A DNA stretch of 64,000 bases from Caulobacter henricii. Its GTDB lineage: Bacteria; Pseudomonadota; Alphaproteobacteria; Caulobacterales; Caulobacteraceae. Numbering within the stretch: the first letter of the stretch is position 1; the number at the start of each line of letters is the position of its first letter. Below, piece after piece: positions 8,483-16,634 of the stretch. A program made the position numbers and the translations under genes. The stretch spans positions 204,501 to 268,500 of the forward strand of contig NZ_CP013002.1 in the NCBI RefSeq assembly GCF_001414055.1, written 5' to 3'. Below the pieces are notes generated by a model. The model saw only the letters and a program-made list of their open reading frames with translations. It did not search any database and was not told the origin of the DNA.

Positions 8483-8733
8483 GCCCGCGCAACAGCCGCG
8501 CCGGGATCGCCGACCCGGAACGCTTCTTCGACGGCCTGCGCCCGGCCCGCCAGGCCTGTATCGACCAGTTGCGCAACCTGCCGCCCACCGGGCCGCACTA
8601 TGCGATGATGCGGGTGATCATCGCCGCCCTCGACGTCGCCGCCGAGTTCTTCACCCACCGCCGCGACTTCTTCCTCAGCGCCAGCCCGGACATGCTGGGC
8701 AGCCGGGCGGGGCGGGGGGAAGCACCGGAATAA
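8479..8733 (+). CDS. Small protein of unknown function
   Basis: Encodes 84 residues from ATG 8479. The sequence contains PERFFDGLRPARQACIDQL and YAMMRVIIAALDVAAEFFTH, which look like two amphipathic helices, and no domain I recognise. The only ribosome site in reach belongs to the 17-codon ORF that overlaps its start (ATGA), so translation is probably coupled. The frame has good codon bias for this genome. A palindromic repeat begins two bases after the stop. Confidence 0.5.
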   Translation: MSPRNSRAGIADPERFFDGLRPARQACIDQLRNLPPTGPHYAMMRVIIAALDVAAEFFTHRRDFFLSASPDMLGSRAGRGEAPE

Positions 8734-8734
8734 A

Positions 8735-8870
8735 CCCTTCTCCCCTTGCGGGAGAAGGTGGCGGCGAAGCCGACGGATGAGGGGTTGAAAGTCCGACCGG
8801 AAAGACCCGCGCGACCCCTCACCCGACCCCGGACCTCGCCGGGGCCACCCTCTCCCGCAAGGGGAGAGGG
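8735..8870. repeat. 136-bp intergenic inverted-repeat element (class B)
   Basis: The left end reads CCCTTCTCCCCTTGCGGGAG and the right end CTCCCGCAAGGGGAGAGGG, near mirror images, each also forming its own small hairpin. The interior contains GATGAGGGGTTG answered by ACCCCTCACCC. A shorter relative with the same ends is at 56346-56417. Such elements are commonly scattered between genes in this group of bacteria. Confidence 0.75.
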
Positions 8871-9005
8871 GATGTGACCGCCCCCGATCGCCCCAGGTCG
8901 GAGCCTGCCTTACAGCTCTTTCAGGCTGTGCTGGCCAAGCTTCGGCAGGCTTGCCATCCGCCACCCCTTCCCCCCCGCCGCCCTATCCGCTATAGCCCGC
9001 CCGCA

Positions 9006-9086
9006 ATGACCCGCACGCCGCACCATCACGGCCGCCACCACCATCCGACCTCGCCTCGCGGGATCGGCCGGGTCCGCTCGCTCTAG
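9006..9086 (+). CDS. Histidine leader peptide of the hisS-hisZ-hisG operon
   Basis: A 26-codon frame, ATG 9006 to TAG 9084-9086, encodes a peptide with the run HHHGRHHH (CAC CAT CAC at 9021-9029 and CAC CAC CAT at 9036-9044). It lies 90 bp before hisS, the first gene of an operon whose last gene is hisG, the first enzyme of histidine synthesis. This is the classic layout of a histidine attenuator: scarce charged tRNA-His stalls the ribosome in the His run. No strong ribosome site is visible, so the peptide may be leaderless. Competing hairpins follow directly. Confidence 0.8.
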   Translation: MTRTPHHHGRHHHPTSPRGIGRVRSL

Positions 9087-9087
9087 A

Positions 9088-9145
9088 AGCAAGCCCCCTG
9101 CCTGAGCCCCGCCTAGCGGATGGGGCTTTGCTGCAAGCGCCATCC
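9088..9145 (+). promoter_or_regulatory. Histidine attenuator hairpins
   Basis: Three structures share bases and exclude each other. AGCAAGCCCC (9088-9097) can pair with GGGGCTTTGCT (9122-9132). AGCCCC (9105-9110) can pair with GGGGCT (9122-9127). GGATGG-G-GCTT (9118-9128) can pair with AAGC-G-CCATCC (9135-9145). The first 5' arm begins two bases after the leader stop codon, so a ribosome at the stop would cover it, while one stalled at the His codons would not. No long T run follows any hairpin, so whether termination or translation is controlled cannot be settled by eye. Confidence 0.65.
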
Positions 9146-9176
9146 GTCGAAGCCTTTGAGTATCCAAGGACCGACG

Positions 9177-10664
9177 ATGACTGATCCCGTAAAGACCGAC
9201 GAAGCCCAGACCTTCCGCCCCGAAGCCCGCGCCCCGCGCGGCTTTGCCGACAAGCGGGCCCGCGACCTGCGGGCCGAGCGGGCCATTCTGGAGGCGGTGT
9301 CCAAGGTCTATGAGCGGCACGGCTTCGAGGCCCTGGACACCGGGGCCTTTGAATATGCCGACGCGCTGGGCAAGTTCCTGCCCGACAGTGACCGTCCCAA
9401 TGAGGGCGTCTTTGCCCTGCAGGACGATGACGACCAGTGGATGGCCCTGCGCTACGACCTGACCGCGCCCCTGGCCCGGTTCGCGGCCCAGACCTGGGAG
9501 ACCCTGCCCAAGCCGTTCCGCCGCTATGCCTATGGGCCGGTGTGGCGCAACGAGAAGCCCGGCCCCGGCCGCTTCCGCGAATTCATCCAGTGCGACGCCG
9601 ATACCGTGGGCTCGGCCCGGCCGGAGGCCGATGCCGAGATCATCGCCATGGCCGTGGCCGGACTGGAAGCCGCCGGCCTGCCGCGCGGCTCGGCCGTGCT
9701 GCGGATCAACAATCGCAAGCTGCTCAACGGCCTTCTGACCTCGGCCGGGGTCGAGACCGGCGGCCAGAAGCTGGCCGTGCTGCGCGCTGTCGACAAGCTG
9801 GACCGGCTGGGCGTCGAGGGCGTGCGCCTGCTGCTGGGCGAGGGCCGACTGGATGAGAGCGGCGCCTTCACCAAGGGCGCGGGCCTGGTCGGCAAGGCCA
9901 TCGATGCGGTGCTCGACTTCGTCCAGGCCGGCTCCGGCGGACGCAGCGAGACCCTGAGCAAGATCGCCAATGTCATCGGCGGCTCGGCCGAGGGCGACGA
10001 GGGCCTGAACGAGCTGGCCCTGATCGATGCGGCCCTGAAGAGCCTGGGCGTCGCGGACGACCAGGCGATGTTCGAGCCGTCGATCGTCCGGGGGCTGGAA
10101 TACTATACCGGCGCGGTGTTCGAGGCCGAGCTGCTGCTGTCGACCACCGACGAGAAGGGCAACAAGGTCTCGTTCGGCTCGATCGGCGGCGGCGGACGCT
10201 ATGACGACCTGATCGCCCGCTTCACCGGCCAGCCCGTGCCGGCCACGGGCTTTTCGTTCGGCGTCTCGCGTCTGGCCTCAGCCCTGCGGGCGGCGGGTCG
10301 CGAGCCCGGCGGCACGGCGCGCGGGCCGGTGGTGATCATCAATTTTGACCAGGCCCATATGGGCGAGTACTTCGCGGTCGCCGCCGACCTGCGCAATGCC
10401 GGCATACCGGCCGAGGTCTATCTGGGCACCTCCGGCATGCGGCCGCAGATGAAATATGCCGACCGCCGGATGTCGCCGGCCGCCATCATGCTGGGCGGCG
10501 ACGAGATCGCGGCCGGCACGGTGACGATCAAGGACCTGGACCTGGGCCGGGAACTGGCCTCGGGCGTGGCCGACAATGCCGCCTGGAAGGCCGAGCGTCC
10601 GGGCCAGCAGACCCTGCCGCGCGGCGAGCTGGTCGCCGCCGTCCGCAAGATCCTGGAGGGCTAG
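9177..10664 (+). CDS. hisS: Histidyl-tRNA synthetase
   Basis: Cytoplasmic class II synthetase of 495 residues charging tRNA-His. Motif 2 is seen as GPVWRNEKPGPGRFREFIQCD and the His-binding and motif 3 regions as GLEYYTGAVFEAE and GFSFGVSRLASA. The C-terminal anticodon-binding domain starts around GPVVIINFDQAHMGEYF. The start is the ATG at 9177 with AAGGA upstream, not the in-frame GTG-type codons in the attenuator. It is the first gene of an operon with hisZ (3 bp gap) and hisG. Putting the synthetase with the biosynthetic enzymes under one histidine attenuator makes regulatory sense, since both answer to tRNA-His charging. Confidence 0.95.
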   Translation: MTDPVKTDEAQTFRPEARAPRGFADKRARDLRAERAILEAVSKVYERHGFEALDTGAFEYADALGKFLPDSDRPNEGVFALQDDDDQWMALRYDLTAPLARFAAQTWETLPKPFRRYAYGPVWRNEKPGPGRFREFIQCDADTVGSARPEADAEIIAMAVAGLEAAGLPRGSAVLRINNRKLLNGLLTSAGVETGGQKLAVLRAVDKLDRLGVEGVRLLLGEGRLDESGAFTKGAGLVGKAIDAVLDFVQAGSGGRSETLSKIANVIGGSAEGDEGLNELALIDAALKSLGVADDQAMFEPSIVRGLEYYTGAVFEAELLLSTTDEKGNKVSFGSIGGGGRYDDLIARFTGQPVPATGFSFGVSRLASALRAAGREPGGTARGPVVIINFDQAHMGEYFAVAADLRNAGIPAEVYLGTSGMRPQMKYADRRMSPAAIMLGGDEIAAGTVTIKDLDLGRELASGVADNAAWKAERPGQQTLPRGELVAAVRKILEG

Positions 10665-10667
10665 GCC

Positions 10668-11807
10668 ATGAGGCTTGAACCCTCCCTTCCGGCCGAAGTC
10701 CTGGCCGCCATCCGTGCGCCCTTTGCCGGGGCCGGCGCGGTCCTGACCGACGCCCCGGTGCTGCAGCCCCTGGGCCTGCTGCTCGACCTGGCCGGCGAGG
10801 CCATGCGCGCGCGGCTGTTTGTGGTGTCCGGCGACGGCGGCGAGGAGGCCTGTCTGCGGCCCGACTTCACCGTGGCCATTGCCCGCGAGCACCTGGCCTC
10901 CGATCGGGCCTCGGGCCGCTATCTCTATGAGGGCAAGGCCTTCCGGGTGGCCCCGCGCGGCAGCGACCGGGCCGAGGAGTTCCTGCAGATCGGGGTCGAG
11001 GCCTTCGAGGCCGGAGATCCGGTGGCCGCCGATGCCGAGATTGCCGCCCTGGCCTGGGCCGCCGCCGCTGCCGGTGGCCGGGCGGACCTGACCCTGGTGC
11101 TGGGCGATGTCGGCCTGTTCGCGGCCTTTGTGGACACACTCGATCTGGCCGCGCCCCTGGCGGCTCGCCTGAAGCGGGCCTTTACCCGGCCGCGCCAGCT
11201 GAAGCTGGAACTGGAGGGCGGCGCGGCCGCCGGACCGGCGGGAAGCGACGACCAGGGCCGGATCGCCGCCCTGCTGGCCGGCCTGCCCGAGGGCGAGGCC
11301 GCCGCCGTGCTGCAGGAACTGTGGTCCCTGGCTGGGATCGAGCCGGTCGGCGGCCGCAAGCCGGCCGAGATCGCCCACCGTCTGGTCGAGCGGGCCGAGG
11401 CGGCGCGGGCCGGTCGTCTGTCTACTGAGCAGATTGAGGTCGTGCGGGCCTTCCTGGCGGTCAGTGATCGTCCGGATGTGGCCCTGGAGGCCATTGCCGC
11501 CCTGGCGGGGCCCCGGCGCGGCGCGCTCGAGCTCGCCCTGGCGGGCTGGCGGGCACGTCTGGCCGGCCTGATCGCCCGGGGTGTGCCCGAGGATCGCCTG
11601 GTCCTGACCGCCGCCTTCGGCCGGGCCTTCGGCTATTATGACGGCTATCTGTTCGAGGTGCGCAGCGCCGCCCTCGGCGACGAGCGTCCGGTGGCGGCCG
11701 GTGGTCGCTATGACGGCCTGCCGGCCCGGCTGGGCGCGGCCAGAACCACAGGCGCGGTGGGCTGCATGGTCCGTCCGGCCCGAGCCTATGCGGGAGGCGG
11801 CGAATGA
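10668..11807 (+). CDS. hisZ: ATP phosphoribosyltransferase regulatory subunit
   Basis: HisZ is a catalytically dead relative of the HisS core that joins HisG to form the active, histidine-inhibited ATP phosphoribosyltransferase. The 379-residue product keeps the synthetase-like fold: LRPDFTVAIAREHL, YLYEGKAFRVAP, EFLQIGVEAFEA and the late VAAGGRYDGLPARLGA. It has no anticodon-binding domain. It begins 3 bp after the hisS stop and overlaps hisG by 4 bp (ATGA), so the three are translationally coupled. Confidence 0.92.
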   Translation: MRLEPSLPAEVLAAIRAPFAGAGAVLTDAPVLQPLGLLLDLAGEAMRARLFVVSGDGGEEACLRPDFTVAIAREHLASDRASGRYLYEGKAFRVAPRGSDRAEEFLQIGVEAFEAGDPVAADAEIAALAWAAAAAGGRADLTLVLGDVGLFAAFVDTLDLAAPLAARLKRAFTRPRQLKLELEGGAAAGPAGSDDQGRIAALLAGLPEGEAAAVLQELWSLAGIEPVGGRKPAEIAHRLVERAEAARAGRLSTEQIEVVRAFLAVSDRPDVALEAIAALAGPRRGALELALAGWRARLAGLIARGVPEDRLVLTAAFGRAFGYYDGYLFEVRSAALGDERPVAAGGRYDGLPARLGAARTTGAVGCMVRPARAYAGGGE

Positions 11808-12766
11808 CGGCTCAGATGATCTTCGCCATCCCCTCCAAGGGGCGCCTGAAAGAACAGGTCGAGGCCTGGCTTTCCGAATGCGGCTTCAAGCTGGAAATGA
11901 CCGGCGGTTCGCGCGGCTATTCGGCCGAGCTTTCGGGCCTGCCGGGCGTCTCGGTGCGCCTGCTGTCGGCCGGTGACATCGCCGCCGGCCTCGATGCGGG
12001 CGAGCTGCACCTTGGGGTCACCGGCGAGGACCTGCTGCGCGAGCGCGGCGACGACATGGACAGCCGGGTGATGTTGCTGCGGGCCCTGGGCTTTGGCCGC
12101 GCCGACCTTGTGGTTACGGCTCCCAAGAGCTGGCTCGATGTCGACACCATGGCCGATATCGATGCGGTCGGACACGCCCATTTGGCCCGCACAGGCCGCC
12201 GCCTGCGGGTGGCGACCAAATATGTCACCCAGACCCGGGCCTTCTTCGCCCGCCACGGGGTGGCCGACTATCGCATCGTCGAGAGCAGCGGCGCCACCGA
12301 GGGGGCCCCGGCCGCCGGGGCGGCAGAGCTGGTCGTCGACATCACCACCACCGGGGCGACCCTGGCGGCCAATGGCCTGAAGATCCTGGCCGACGGGGTG
12401 ATCCTGAAAAGCCAGGCCCAGCTGACCGCCTCGCTGATCGCCGACTGGTCGCCTGTCCAGCTGGCCTCGCTGCAGAGGCTGCTGGCGGTGGTCGAGGCCA
12501 AGGGCCGGGCCCGCACCCTGGCTACCCTGGTCTGGCCCGCCGAGCAGGACGGGGTCGCCCAGACCGCCGTCGCCGGCTTCGTCGCCCGGGGCGGCTCTCG
12601 CCGCGCCAATGGCGCCCTGCTGGCCACGGCCGACCTGTTCGACGCCGCCGCGGCCCTGGCCCAGGCCGGAGTCGAGCCGGTCACCGTCTCGCGTCCCGAC
12701 TATGTGTTCGAGTCGCGGTCGCTGGTGCTGGACCAGCTCGCGGCTCGCCTGGCCGGTAATATTTGA
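11804..12766 (+). CDS. hisG: ATP phosphoribosyltransferase catalytic subunit
   Basis: First enzyme of histidine biosynthesis, joining ATP and PRPP. The 320-residue product contains MIFAIPSKGRLKEQVEAWL, the GVTGEDLLRE block, LRVATKYVTQTRAFF and the PRPP loop ELVVDITTTGATLAANGL. It is longer than the roughly 220-residue short HisG forms that usually partner HisZ. The extra C-terminal part (after LQRLLAVVEAKG) ends FESRSLVLDQLAARLAGNI, so it may hold an additional domain, although HisZ is present. It overlaps hisZ by 4 bp. An AT-rich palindrome starts inside its last codons. Confidence 0.92.
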   Translation: MTAQMIFAIPSKGRLKEQVEAWLSECGFKLEMTGGSRGYSAELSGLPGVSVRLLSAGDIAAGLDAGELHLGVTGEDLLRERGDDMDSRVMLLRALGFGRADLVVTAPKSWLDVDTMADIDAVGHAHLARTGRRLRVATKYVTQTRAFFARHGVADYRIVESSGATEGAPAAGAAELVVDITTTGATLAANGLKILADGVILKSQAQLTASLIADWSPVQLASLQRLLAVVEAKGRARTLATLVWPAEQDGVAQTAVAGFVARGGSRRANGALLATADLFDAAAALAQAGVEPVTVSRPDYVFESRSLVLDQLAARLAGNI

Positions 12767-13082
12767 CTCTAATGTCAAAAATATTCTGAGAGAACAGTGA
12801 TAAGTTTGACTGCCGCGTCCAAACTACAGCTTGGCCGTCAAAAAAACGTCCAGCCCGTTACAGAAATGGGTTTGGTTGCGTTGACACCACCCCATTTATG
12901 ACGTTTCTACAGCCTGCAAGGAAGAACAGAGCCCATCAGAGAGCTCCCTTCCTTCGGCGTTTCGGGGAGGAAACGCCCGCCTAGATCGAATGATCGAGAA
13001 ATAGCCAGCCCGTCGCGATTATCCCCCGCGGCGGGTTTGGTGTATCTGGGCCCTGCTTCAAAAATTTGACGCGCAAGTCAAA
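12762..13082. promoter_or_regulatory. Cluster of TTTGAC-N6-GTCAAA palindromes in an AT-rich gap
   Basis: Two perfect sites, TTTGAC-N6-GTCAAA, lie at 12762-12779 and 13065-13082. A near copy (TTTGAC-N6-GTCCAAA) is at 12805-12823 and a half site GTCAAA at 12837-12842. The first also has longer AT arms (AATA on the left, AATATT on the right). The 6-6-6 geometry looks like a dimeric regulator operator. The two perfect copies could instead be the ends of a small non-coding element about 320 bp long. The gap is much more AT-rich than its surroundings. Confidence 0.5.
12956..12977. other. Strong hairpin in the hisG downstream gap
   Basis: GGCGTTTC (12956-12963) and GAAACGCC (12970-12977) form a perfect 8-bp stem with the loop GGGGAG. 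The gap from 12767 to 13219 has no other gene-like content apart from the palindrome cluster. The exposed GGGGAG loop on a tight stem is the kind of element seen in small RNAs, but I see no promoter and terminator pair to prove one. Confidence 0.35.
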
Positions 13083-13219
13083 ATGTCGTCGGCTCCTGGC
13101 CACGGATCTGGCCGCGACTCTTCAGTGCCTTGCGGTCCTGGCCCCCGGGCGGAGATGATCGATGCGCAGCCGAACCGGCCGCCCGTCGATTCGCCCGCAT
13201 CCGATCCGGAGGGAGCCTG

Positions 13220-13660
13220 TTGAACCCCTTGGCCCTGCTGATGCCGGCCCTGATCCCGTCCTGGAACTTCTTTGACGTGATCGCGCCCTCGCCGCGCATC
13301 GAATATGCCCTGAGGCCTTCGTCCGCCGTGCCGGAAGACGGCTGGCGCGAGTTCCGGCCCCGGCCAGAGCGCCTGACCGTCGCCGAACGGCTGCGGCGGC
13401 TGGTCTGGAATCCGCGCTGGAACGAGACCCTGTTCCTGGTCAGCTGCGCTGAGCGGCTGATCCAGGCTCCGACCGACCACAGCCAGGATGAGATCTTCGC
13501 CCGCCTGGCCGCCGACCTGAGCGCCGAGGCAGGCCTTACCGGCAATGAGCCCTGGCTGAGCTTCCGCCTGGTCTTTGTCAGCCGCGAGGGCCAGGAGTTG
13601 CAGCGCGAGGTTCTGTTTCAGTCCGCGCCGCGCCGCCTGGCTGGGGGCTTGGTCCCATGA
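13220..13660 (+). CDS. Protein of unknown function paired with an HTTM-like gene
   Basis: Encodes about 146 residues from TTG 13220, chosen because GGAGGGAG lies 4 bases upstream; an ATG at 13241 is an alternative. The N-terminal region (PLALLMPALIPSWNFFDVIAPSPRIEYAL style) is followed by a soluble part with WNPRWNETLFLVSCAERLIQ and FRLVFVSREGQELQREVLF. No known domain is recognised. Its stop overlaps the next start as ATGA, so it is co-translated with the membrane protein downstream and probably works with it. Confidence 0.6.
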   Translation: MNPLALLMPALIPSWNFFDVIAPSPRIEYALRPSSAVPEDGWREFRPRPERLTVAERLRRLVWNPRWNETLFLVSCAERLIQAPTDHSQDEIFARLAADLSAEAGLTGNEPWLSFRLVFVSREGQELQREVLFQSAPRRLAGGLVP

Positions 13661-14355
13661 GCCTGGACAGCGCCGCCCGCCTGACCGAGGCCCTTCTCGC
13701 CCTCGCCCTGATCCAGCAGAGCCTGGAACATCTGGCCGGGCCCCGCCGCGACCGCCCGCTGTTCTGGGGCCGGATCACTTTATGCGGCCTGGTGATCATC
13801 GGGGCCGGGGCGGCCTGGCCGGTGGTCGGCCTGATCGGACTGCTGGGTCTGGCCATCGTCTCCCTGCCGATTCTCGACCGCTTCCAGGGCCCCTATAATG
13901 GCGGCAGTGACCGGATGGGGCTGCTGGCCCTGTGGTGCCTGGTCCTCTCGCGGGTCATGCCGGGTCAGGCCCTGCAGGAACTGGTCTTTGCCTATCTGGG
14001 CCTGCAGCTGATGCTGTCCTATTTCATCTCGGGCTGGGTCAAGGTGGTCAATCCGGACTGGCGCAACGGCCGGGCCCTGGCCGATGTGTTCCGGTTCTCG
14101 GCCTATCCGGTCAGCGAGGACCTGCGCCGCTGGGCCGGCCGACCACAGCTGCTGCAGGTCATGGCCTGGGGTGTGATGCTGTTCGAGCTGACCTTTCCCC
14201 TGACGTTGCTGTCGCGGGAAAGCCTGATCGTCGGACTGGTCGTGGCCGCGACCTTCCACCTAGCCAATGCCTGGCTGTTTGGCCTCAACCGCTTCTTCTG
14301 GACCTGGCTGGCGGTCTATCCGGCCATCCTGTGGCTGCAGGATCGGCTGTTCTAG
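13657..14355 (+). CDS. HTTM-like polytopic membrane protein
   Basis: Inner-membrane protein of 232 residues with about five or six hydrophobic segments. The features FQGPYNGGSDRMGLLALWCLVL, LQLMLSYFISGWVKVVNPDWRNGRAL and HLANAWLFGLNRFFWTWLAVYPAILW match the HTTM domain, named for its relation to the membrane part of vitamin K-dependent gamma-carboxylase. Bacterial members are mostly uncharacterised. It overlaps the preceding gene by 4 bp. The stop codon is followed by the remains of a GAGCG-type repeat. Confidence 0.7.
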   Translation: MSLDSAARLTEALLALALIQQSLEHLAGPRRDRPLFWGRITLCGLVIIGAGAAWPVVGLIGLLGLAIVSLPILDRFQGPYNGGSDRMGLLALWCLVLSRVMPGQALQELVFAYLGLQLMLSYFISGWVKVVNPDWRNGRALADVFRFSAYPVSEDLRRWAGRPQLLQVMAWGVMLFELTFPLTLLSRESLIVGLVVAATFHLANAWLFGLNRFFWTWLAVYPAILWLQDRLF

Positions 14356-14455
14356 AGCGGTATTCGGAAGGTGTGTGGCGGCTGCCGGACCGGGCAAGGC
14401 TTGGCTCCATGAAGGGCCGGTTGCGATGCTGGTCCTAGGGGGCAGCCACGAAAAC

Positions 14456-14479
14456 GGGCCGGTGCTTGCGCACCGGCCC
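14456..14479 (-). terminator. Terminator of the M13 peptidase gene
   Basis: GGGCCGGTGC (14456-14465) and GCACCGGCCC (14470-14479) form a perfect 10-bp stem with a 4-base loop. Read on the minus strand it is followed by GTTTTC, a short U tract, 25 bp after the peptidase stop codon. Confidence 0.8.
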
Positions 14480-14504
14480 TCGATCGTCTGACGGTTCGTG
14501 GAGA

Positions 14505-16634
14505 CTACCAGATCTTCACGCGCTCTTCCGGCGCGACATAGAGCTTGTCGCCCGGCTTGATGTCGTAGGCCTTGTACCAGCCGACCATGTTACGAATGGT
14601 GCCGTTGACGCGGTAGTAGCCCGGCGAGTGGGGACCGGCGATGATCTGCTGCTTGAGGGCCTCGTCCCGCTGCTTGCCCCGCCACACCTGGGCCCAGCCG
14701 AGATAGACGCGCTGGTCACCGGTGAAGCCGTCGAGGATCGGGGCCGGCTGGCCCTTCAGCGAGGCATGGTAGGCGTCGAGGCCGAAGGCCAGGCCGCCCA
14801 TGTCGCCGATGTTCTCGCCCATGGTCAGGGCACCGTTCAGCTTCATGCCGGGCAGGGGCTCGAAGGCACCGTACTGCGCACCCAGACGGTCGGCCTGGGC
14901 CTTGAACTTGGCGGCGTCTTCCGCCGTCCACCAGTCGCGCAGCACGCCGTCGCCGTCGGACTTGCGGCCCTGGTCGTCAAAGCCGTGGCCGATTTCGTGG
15001 CCGATCACCCCGCCGATGCCGCCATAGTTGATGGCCGGGTCGGCGTCGGGGTGGAAGAACGGGGCCTGCAGGATGGCGGCCGGGAAGACGATCTCGTTAT
15101 TGACCGAGTTGTAGTAGGCGTTGACCGTCTGCGGGGTCATGCCCCATTCGGTCTTGTCGACGGGCTTGAACAGCCGCTCGACGTCCTTGCGCCAGGCCCA
15201 GACGCCGACGCGCTGGGCGTTACCGAAGGCGTCGTCGTCCTTGATCTCGAGCTTGGAATAGTCTTCCCAGACGTCAGGATAGCCGATCTTGACCGTGAAC
15301 TTGGCCAGCTTGTCCTGGGCCATGACCTTGGTCGGAGCGCTCATCCAGTCGAGGTTGTCGATCCGCACCTTCATCGACGCGCGGATATTGGCCACCAGGT
15401 CGAGCATCTTGGCCTTGGACTCGGGCGGGAAGTAGGCCGCGACATAGTCCTTGCCGACCGCTTCGCCCAGCATGCCGTTGACGGCCGAGACGCCGCGCTT
15501 CCAGCGGGGGCGCTGCTCGGGCTGACCCGACAGGGTCTTGGCCCTGAACTCGAAATTGGCGTCCACGAAACGCTTCGACAGCAGCGAGGCCGAGCCATCG
15601 GTGACCTTGAAGGCTTGCCAGGCCTTGAGGGTCTCAAGCGGGGTTTCCGAATAGATCTTGGCGTACTTCGGGAACGAGGTGTTGGTCGTGACGATGAACC
15701 GGTCGACCTTGGGCAGTTCCGAGGTCGCCAGATAGCGGTTCCAGTCATAGCCCGGGGTCAGGGCCTGAAGTTCGGCCAGGGTGGCCGGATTATAGGTCTT
15801 GTCCCGGTCGCGGCGCTCGGCACGGGTCCAGGTCGCCTCGGCCAGCAAGGTCTCGAAATCGACGACGGCCTTGGCGCTCTCAGCGGGCTTTTGCCAGCCC
15901 ACCATGGTCAGCATCTTTTCGACATAGGCCAGATAGGCGGCCTTCTTGTCGGCGAACTTGGGGTCCAGATAATAGTCGCGATCCGGCAGCGAGGTTCCGC
16001 CCGTTCCGACATAGACCGCATAGGCCTTGGGGTTCTTGGCGTCGGTCTGGATGCCCGCCCCGATCAGGCTGGTAAAGGGCGTGGTGCTGCTCTTGCCCAT
16101 CAGGGCGGTGAAGTCGGCCTTGGTCTTGACCGCCTTGATCTGGGCCAGCCAGGGCGCGAGCGGCTTGGCGTCCAGCGCCTCGATCTGGGCCTCGTTCATG
16201 AAGGCGCGATAGGCTGCGCCGACCTTGGCGGTGTCGCCGGTGGCGGCAGTATTGGCGGCCGCAGCCTCGATGATCGCCTTGGTGCGGGCTTCAGACAGTT
16301 CCGACAGCTTGTCGAAATTGCCATAGCGGGTGCGGTCCGACGGGATCTCCGTCCTGGCGTCCCAGGCGCCGTTGGCGAACTTGTAGAAGTCTTCGCCGGG
16401 CTTGACGCTGGTGTCCATGCCGGAGGTGTCGAAGCCCCAGGCACCATAGCGCGGCGACTCCAGCGAGGTCAGGTCGCCGGCCGCGCCGGCCGAGGCCGAG
16501 GCAAACAGGGCCTGGGTGGTGCAGGCGTCATCAAGGCACTGATGGTCATCGTGGGCTTGGACCTGGGCTTGGGCACCAAAGGCCGACAGCGACAGGGCGG
16601 CCACAGCGGCAGCAGCGAACCAGACTCGTTTCAT
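14505..16634 (-). CDS. M13-family zinc metallopeptidase (neprilysin/PepO type)
   Basis: Exported zinc endopeptidase of 709 residues that cuts small peptides. A signal peptide ends AFGAQAQ. The catalytic zinc motif HEIGH is near residue 546 in VIGHEIGHGFDDQG, the third zinc ligand lies in GENIGDMGGLAFGL, and the substrate-binding NAYYNSVNNEIVFPA block precedes them. The end, YVAPEERVKIW, resembles the conserved CxVW-type tail with a different final residue. Length matches the family. The gene is monocistronic, with its own terminator and no close neighbour. Confidence 0.93.
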   Translation of the reverse strand: MKRVWFAAAAVAALSLSAFGAQAQVQAHDDHQCLDDACTTQALFASASAGAAGDLTSLESPRYGAWGFDTSGMDTSVKPGEDFYKFANGAWDARTEIPSDRTRYGNFDKLSELSEARTKAIIEAAAANTAATGDTAKVGAAYRAFMNEAQIEALDAKPLAPWLAQIKAVKTKADFTALMGKSSTTPFTSLIGAGIQTDAKNPKAYAVYVGTGGTSLPDRDYYLDPKFADKKAAYLAYVEKMLTMVGWQKPAESAKAVVDFETLLAEATWTRAERRDRDKTYNPATLAELQALTPGYDWNRYLATSELPKVDRFIVTTNTSFPKYAKIYSETPLETLKAWQAFKVTDGSASLLSKRFVDANFEFRAKTLSGQPEQRPRWKRGVSAVNGMLGEAVGKDYVAAYFPPESKAKMLDLVANIRASMKVRIDNLDWMSAPTKVMAQDKLAKFTVKIGYPDVWEDYSKLEIKDDDAFGNAQRVGVWAWRKDVERLFKPVDKTEWGMTPQTVNAYYNSVNNEIVFPAAILQAPFFHPDADPAINYGGIGGVIGHEIGHGFDDQGRKSDGDGVLRDWWTAEDAAKFKAQADRLGAQYGAFEPLPGMKLNGALTMGENIGDMGGLAFGLDAYHASLKGQPAPILDGFTGDQRVYLGWAQVWRGKQRDEALKQQIIAGPHSPGYYRVNGTIRNMVGWYKAYDIKPGDKLYVAPEERVKIW

